From CAZIWJ01 sp964542855 (GTDB taxonomy: Bacteria; Bacteroidota; Bacteroidia; Cytophagales; Cyclobacteriaceae): 17,321 bases of DNA. How positions within the stretch are numbered: position 1 is the first letter of the stretch; every line of letters starts with the position of its first letter. The notes beneath the pieces were generated by a model, which saw only the letters and a list, made by a program, of their open reading frames with translations, searched no databases and was not told the DNA's origin. Positions 13,798-17,321 of this stretch are shown piece by piece. The position numbers and the translations under genes are program-made. The stretch spans positions 1 through 17,321 of the forward strand of contig CAZIWJ010000057.1 in NCBI GenBank assembly GCA_964542855.1, written 5' to 3'.

Positions 13798-16529
13798 TTA
13801 TTAAATGCTGTAATCCGATAACGGAACGATAACATAAAATACTGCTGCAACACCAGTGCCTGTTGTTCCTGCACGGAATTAGCCGTTACTTCCTGGCTAC
13901 GGCTCTGGTTTTGCTTCAGCAGGTCGTATACCCGTATTTCCAGTTCCCCCCGGTTATCTTTTAGCAGCTTTTTGGCCAGCCCGGCGTTCCAAAGCACATA
14001 ATCTACGTTGAAATCGTCGTTAATGCCATTATAAATCTGGTAATTAACATCGCTCCGCACTACCCAGCCCCCGGGAATAATCCAGTTTGCCCGTCCGCCG
14101 ATTTCGTGGGTCAGGAAGCGAGAGTTACGGTTTTGCTGGATAGAATTATTCACCTGGCTTGCGTTAATGCGGTAAAACAGGTTAAAGTCGAGTGAGTCGC
14201 TGAAGTTGCTGTTCACGCTAAATACACCGTTCACGTTATAATTTTCGGAAACATTTTCCCGTCCGTCGATAAAGCCGGGTATTCGCGTGTACCTTCCCCC
14301 TGCGCGGGTATTAATATTTAGCTTACCCCCGGCCGGGGCCAGGCTGAAACTCGTGGTATTCCTGATATTCCAGTAACCGTTGGTATTTACCGGGCGTGAA
14401 AGTTGGGCCCCTCGTCTTAACACCACACCATCAGTAAGCACGGTATCGGAACGGGCAATGGTTGTAGCCGTGGTAATGTAATTACTGGTATTCTGAACCT
14501 GGAAAAAGTTAGAGAAAGAGGTATTCTGGTCTGCATTCGACGTTCTGAGGCTGGCAAAAAACTGGTGAGTGTAGCTCTGGTTCAAATTGGCGTTTCCGGT
14601 AGTGTAAAACAGCGGATTGCTGTTATCTATAACTTCCTGCAATTGGTTACTACCGGGCATATCGGTGTCGGTGCTGTAGCGGAAAAAGATCCGCCCCTCT
14701 TCTCCTAATGGAATACGACCGAAAATACGGGGCAGGAGCACCGTGAAAGTCCGGTTTACCCGGCTCAGCGACTCCAGCCCCTGCTCGTTATCGAGAGAAG
14801 ATTGCTGGAGGGCCAGTTCGGCCCCGAACAGTTTAGAAAAACTCCGGATGCTATACCCGATTTCCGGTTTGTGGTACGTGGTTACCCGGTTAAAGCCATT
14901 AGACAGGCCCGGGATAAACTGTTCGGGTAGTTCGCTGCCGGTTTCCCGGATAAAAGTTTCCACTTCTTCCAACTGGTCTTCCTGCCGGAACTCGTAACTA
15001 AATTCCATTTGCCCACTTTTACCGATGGGCTCTACAAAGCCGGGTTCGATACCAATTAACGTTCTTCGGTTAGTGTTCCGGTAAGTCGTGGTTGAGTCGG
15101 AAATATCATCGATGAAGCGATTAGTCCCTTCCGAATCGAGAAAATCGCCGTCGAGGTCAACGTAGAAAGACCGGCCGGTTTTCCTGAACTTGTGCCGGTA
15201 TACCAACCGGTTTTCCCATTCCAGCCCTTCATTCCGGCGCAAAAAATTGTTTACCGTATTATTCAGTAGCTCCCCTCCCTGCAGGGTTTCCCCGATGGTA
15301 GATTCGGACGATTCAAACTGCTGGAAAGATAGTTTGGGGCGATATAACAGGGTATTGCGTTCGTTAAGGTTTACTTCCGAACGAATGTTCAGCCGGTGGT
15401 TCCGGTTCTGGGCATTACGCTGGTTGCTTTCGTTGTACTGCTGGGTGGCGTCGGAGAGAAACGTTTCCCGCTGTAACTGCTCGGCGTTTTCAATGGTGGA
15501 CTCGTCGTAGAAGTAACTTGATTCCAGTTTCCATTTATCCTGCTGTTCTTTTGAAAAATTAGCCCCAATCGTTTCGGTTTGGGTAATGCCCTCGGGTACC
15601 TGTACACTACCACCCCGGCCTCTTCCTCTTCTCCTGGAACCGGTAATATCGGAGTCGGTAAAATTGGTTTTATTGATGTTGTTGCTCATTCCCATTAGGG
15701 TAAGCTGGCTGTTTTCATCGATGCGGCTTACATTTCCTTCCAGCTGGTAGCGCTCATCGGTACCCCCACCGGCCGACAACAAGCCAAAAACCCCTTTCTT
15801 CTTCCCGGGTTTGGTTACCACGTTCATGGTTTTGGTAGTATTGCCATCATCGAAACCGGTAAGCTGAGCCCGTTCGCTTTGCTGGTCGAACACTTCAATT
15901 TTGTTTATCATGTTAGCCGGTATGGTGTTTAAAGCCAGCAACGGATCCTGGCCGAAGAACCGCTTACCGTCGAAAAGCACCTGCTGAATTTGTTCACCGT
16001 TGGCATCGACCCCATTACTATTAACCGTTATACCCGGCATTTTGCTCACCAGTTCGGCTGCAGTAGCATCGGGGTTGGTGGTAAAAGCGTCGGCATTGTA
16101 AACGGTGGTATCGCCTTTTTGCTCGACCGGGATTTTCTGACCTTCAATTTCTACCTGCTCCAGGTTGGTAACGTCGGGCTTCAGGGCAAGGGTACGAATG
16201 GTACTGTTTTCGGTAACACGCACGTATTCGGCAAACGGTCGGTAGCCCAGGCTTTGGACCACCAGTTTGTGAAAGGCCCGTTCCAACCCTTTTACTATAA
16301 ATACCCCGTTTTCGTTGGTGGTGGAATACTTGCTGCGCAGCGAATCTTTCACGTTAACAAACAGTACGGTAGCCCCCGCAACCGGCTCTTTGTCGGTAGC
16401 GTCGATAATTTTCCCATTAGCCGTATAGGTTTGTGCGCGCAACATTCCGGGAGTAAAAACCAGCAGAATAGCAACCAGGGCTAACACGGACGTTGTTCGT
16501 TGAACGAATGAGCAGTTGATACTTTTCAT
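13794..16529 (-). CDS. TonB-receptor-like outer-membrane beta-barrel protein with carboxypeptidase-regulatory-like domain
   Basis: The protein has 911 residues. Signal peptide 1-33 (hydrophobic LALVAILLVFTPGMLRAQ). Residues about 35-120 are a CarboxypepD_reg-like domain (ANGKIIDATDKEPVAGATV, ENGVFIVKGL). Residues about 125-240 are a plug-like domain (AAELVSKMPGITVN, VLFDGKRFFGQDPLLAL, MNVVTKPG). The remainder is a large barrel of the PF14905 type ('outer membrane protein beta-barrel family'), ending LSFRYRITAFNN. I do not call it SusC because there is no SusD gene beside it and the plug differs. A basic loop RRRGRGRGG occurs at 299-307. The substrate is unknown. The start codon overlaps the stop of the Spy-like gene by ATGA (16526-16529 on the minus strand), so translation is coupled. 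The end overlaps the stop of the opposing small gene. Confidence 0.9.
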   Translation of the reverse strand: MKSINCSFVQRTTSVLALVAILLVFTPGMLRAQTYTANGKIIDATDKEPVAGATVLFVNVKDSLRSKYSTTNENGVFIVKGLERAFHKLVVQSLGYRPFAEYVRVTENSTIRTLALKPDVTNLEQVEIEGQKIPVEQKGDTTVYNADAFTTNPDATAAELVSKMPGITVNSNGVDANGEQIQQVLFDGKRFFGQDPLLALNTIPANMINKIEVFDQQSERAQLTGFDDGNTTKTMNVVTKPGKKKGVFGLLSAGGGTDERYQLEGNVSRIDENSQLTLMGMSNNINKTNFTDSDITGSRRRGRGRGGSVQVPEGITQTETIGANFSKEQQDKWKLESSYFYDESTIENAEQLQRETFLSDATQQYNESNQRNAQNRNHRLNIRSEVNLNERNTLLYRPKLSFQQFESSESTIGETLQGGELLNNTVNNFLRRNEGLEWENRLVYRHKFRKTGRSFYVDLDGDFLDSEGTNRFIDDISDSTTTYRNTNRRTLIGIEPGFVEPIGKSGQMEFSYEFRQEDQLEEVETFIRETGSELPEQFIPGLSNGFNRVTTYHKPEIGYSIRSFSKLFGAELALQQSSLDNEQGLESLSRVNRTFTVLLPRIFGRIPLGEEGRIFFRYSTDTDMPGSNQLQEVIDNSNPLFYTTGNANLNQSYTHQFFASLRTSNADQNTSFSNFFQVQNTSNYITTATTIARSDTVLTDGVVLRRGAQLSRPVNTNGYWNIRNTTSFSLAPAGGKLNINTRAGGRYTRIPGFIDGRENVSENYNVNGVFSVNSNFSDSLDFNLFYRINASQVNNSIQQNRNSRFLTHEIGGRANWIIPGGWVVRSDVNYQIYNGINDDFNVDYVLWNAGLAKKLLKDNRGELEIRVYDLLKQNQSRSQEVTANSVQEQQALVLQQYFMLSFRYRITAFNN

Positions 16530-16912
16530 TGTTCAGGGGGTCCGTCTTTTTTATCCTGCGGGGCTTTCTGCCGGGCCTCATAATCGGTGAGTTCAGCATA
16601 TTTGCTGAATTGACCGGAATTGAGAACATCTTTAACCAGCAGGTCTTTATCTTCCCGGAGGGCCTGCATTCTGGGACGCATTTCTTTCCAGTTCCGGGCA
16701 GCACGGATTTCCTCAAACGTTTCGGTCATGCTTACGGCAAACTCATTGTAAATGCCATTCAACAGTTCCGTTTGCATGGCTGAAAGATTTTCTACTTTTT
16801 TAAAAACTATTTCTTTTTCCCGTTGCGCCATTTCTTCCGGGTTAAACCGGCGCTGGGCACTGGCAATGGAGGTTAGCTGGATTAGGGCCAGAACCAGTAA
16901 TAATCGCATCAT
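16526..16912 (-). CDS. Spy/CpxP-like periplasmic protein
   Basis: The protein has 128 residues with a signal peptide MMRLLLVLALIQLTSIASA, cleaved before QRRFNPEEMAQ. The mature part is one long charged helical chain with Met and Gln/Glu-rich stretches (ENLSAMQTELLNGIYNEFA, RNWKEMRPRMQALREDKD) and ends acidic to basic (APQDKKDGPPEQ). This is the style of the Spy/CpxP/LTXXQ group of periplasmic chaperones or stress sensors, but the exact LTxxQ motif is only loosely kept. It is the first gene of a two-gene operon with the barrel protein, overlapping it by four bases. A role in helping the barrel or signalling its state is plausible in view of the coupling, but is inference. Start at ATG 16912; the next codon is also ATG. 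Confidence 0.75.
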   Translation of the reverse strand: MMRLLLVLALIQLTSIASAQRRFNPEEMAQREKEIVFKKVENLSAMQTELLNGIYNEFAVSMTETFEEIRAARNWKEMRPRMQALREDKDLLVKDVLNSGQFSKYAELTDYEARQKAPQDKKDGPPEQ

Positions 16913-16934
16913 GGTTTAGCGTTATATTTTGTCG

Positions 16935-16952
16935 TTAAGATCGGTCTTTTAA
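16935..16952. repeat. imperfect dyad in the leader of the Spy-like operon
   Basis: TTAAGA (16935-16940) and TCTTTTAA (16945-16952) form an inverted repeat around TCGG with one extra T. It lies 23-40 bases before the Spy-like start codon, where a leader hairpin or a regulator site could affect expression. Confidence 0.3.
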
Positions 16953-17030
16953 CCTTAAGTTTAACGGGCTAATATTACCTCTTCATTAAGTTCTACCAAT
17001 AGGCCGGTTCGGGCGATGAACAGGCAAAAA

Positions 17031-17055
17031 ATTATAGTTCAATTGGTTACCAATT
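17031..17055 (-). promoter_or_regulatory. palindromic operator next to a TATAAT, upstream of the Spy-like/barrel operon
   Basis: AATTGGT-T-ACCAATT at 17041-17055 is a perfect inverted repeat around one base (7 + 1 + 7). Four bases away on the minus strand lies TATAAT (17036-17031). A protein bound to the palindrome would sit over the -15 to -30 region of such a promoter. The operon start codon is about 118 bases downstream, so the leader would be long. The palindrome is seen directly; promoter and operator function are inferred. Confidence 0.45.
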
Positions 17056-17123
17056 CACTGCATAAAAACCTGCCGTATAAATAAAGTGCCCCTGTCGTGT
17101 ACCCATAAGTATAATTAATACAT

Positions 17124-17149
17124 AAAAACACCCGATTAGGTTATCCGGG
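17124..17149 (-). terminator. possible terminator for a transcript entering from the right edge
   Basis: On the minus strand CCCGGAT pairs with ATCGGG (one bulged G) around AACCTA, followed by TGTTTTTATG. If real, it ends a minus-strand transcript whose gene lies beyond the window. Confidence 0.4.
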
Positions 17150-17321
17150 AAGCCTATTAAACTAATATGCAAAGGTTTGCCGGTTTAGTGCAGCGGTTTG
17201 TATTCCTGGTGTGAAGGGATGCCAGCAGTGTGTACAACTCTTACGGCAGGTAGGAGCAGATTTCACCCCGGATTTTTCCTGGTGATTTTAGGAGCGTTCT
17301 GTGGGTTTATTTATTCGGTTT

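Larger units (their letters stand above)
16913..17321. other. stretch of about 400 bases without a confident gene
   Basis: This holds the leader and candidate promoter of the Spy-like operon, a possible minus-strand terminator, and AT-rich sequence. From ATG 17219 (or GTG 17228) a plus-strand frame stays open to the edge and encodes FFLVILGAFCGFIYSV, which could be the first membrane segment of a gene running out of the window. A competing GTG start near 17296 in another frame has a better ribosome binding site (AGGAG), and the terminator suggests minus-strand traffic. So I do not call a gene here. Confidence 0.4.

Noticed and set aside
15990..16484. 164-codon frame opposite the barrel gene
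   Set aside because: It lies antisense to the plug and carboxypeptidase-regulatory-like domains, which are clearly coding on the minus strand.
13794..16529. SusC-type nutrient receptor
   Set aside because: No SusD partner is beside it, and the plug and barrel motifs fit the single-protein barrel family better.

Overview
The window looks like a piece of chromosome from a Bacteroidota bacterium, most likely of the Cytophagales/Flammeovirgaceae type. Several things point that way: a TonB-receptor-like barrel with an N-terminal carboxypeptidase-regulatory-like domain, a lipoprotein whose Cys is followed by acidic residues (the Bacteroidota surface-export pattern), the families DUF2490, DUF4286 and DUF2461, a PAS protein with an 'SHEVRGPL' H-box, mostly weak Shine-Dalgarno sequences, and a promoter-like TAnnTTTG element. 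All family calls come from reading motifs; no database was searched. I see no tRNA, rRNA, CRISPR, insertion sequence or phage gene.

Left part (2-5068, + strand): the 3' end of an OprO/OprP-like porin, then a tight three-gene cluster. The cluster encodes an exported MORN-like/coiled-coil protein, a DUF2490 outer-membrane-type protein and a membrane-anchored coiled-coil MORN-repeat protein. Next comes a very small gene (40 residues) for a lipoprotein with its own strong intrinsic terminator. Between 5086 and 5410 on the minus strand lie what appear to be the remains of a decayed small membrane-protein gene.

Middle (5630-8473): a translationally coupled pair, DUF4286 and an alpha/beta hydrolase, meets a gamma-glutamylcyclotransferase-like gene head-on with zero bases between the stop codons. 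A glutamine-rich helical, phasin-like protein follows on the minus strand with a good terminator and a candidate Bacteroidota promoter.

Signalling part (8630-12586): a soluble hybrid histidine kinase (three PAS-like domains, HisKA, HATPase, receiver) and a DUF2461 gene on the minus strand. A divergent small PAS protein follows; it keeps a histidine-kinase H-box helix but has no ATPase domain.

Right part (12783-17321): a cytosolic DsbA-like (COG3531-type) thioredoxin-fold protein, a small membrane protein on the + strand, and a minus-strand two-gene operon. In that operon an Spy/CpxP-like periplasmic protein overlaps by ATGA the start of a 911-residue outer-membrane barrel protein. Upstream of it is a near-perfect 15-base palindrome beside a TATAAT, a good candidate for a regulated promoter. 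The window ends in a stretch without a confident gene.
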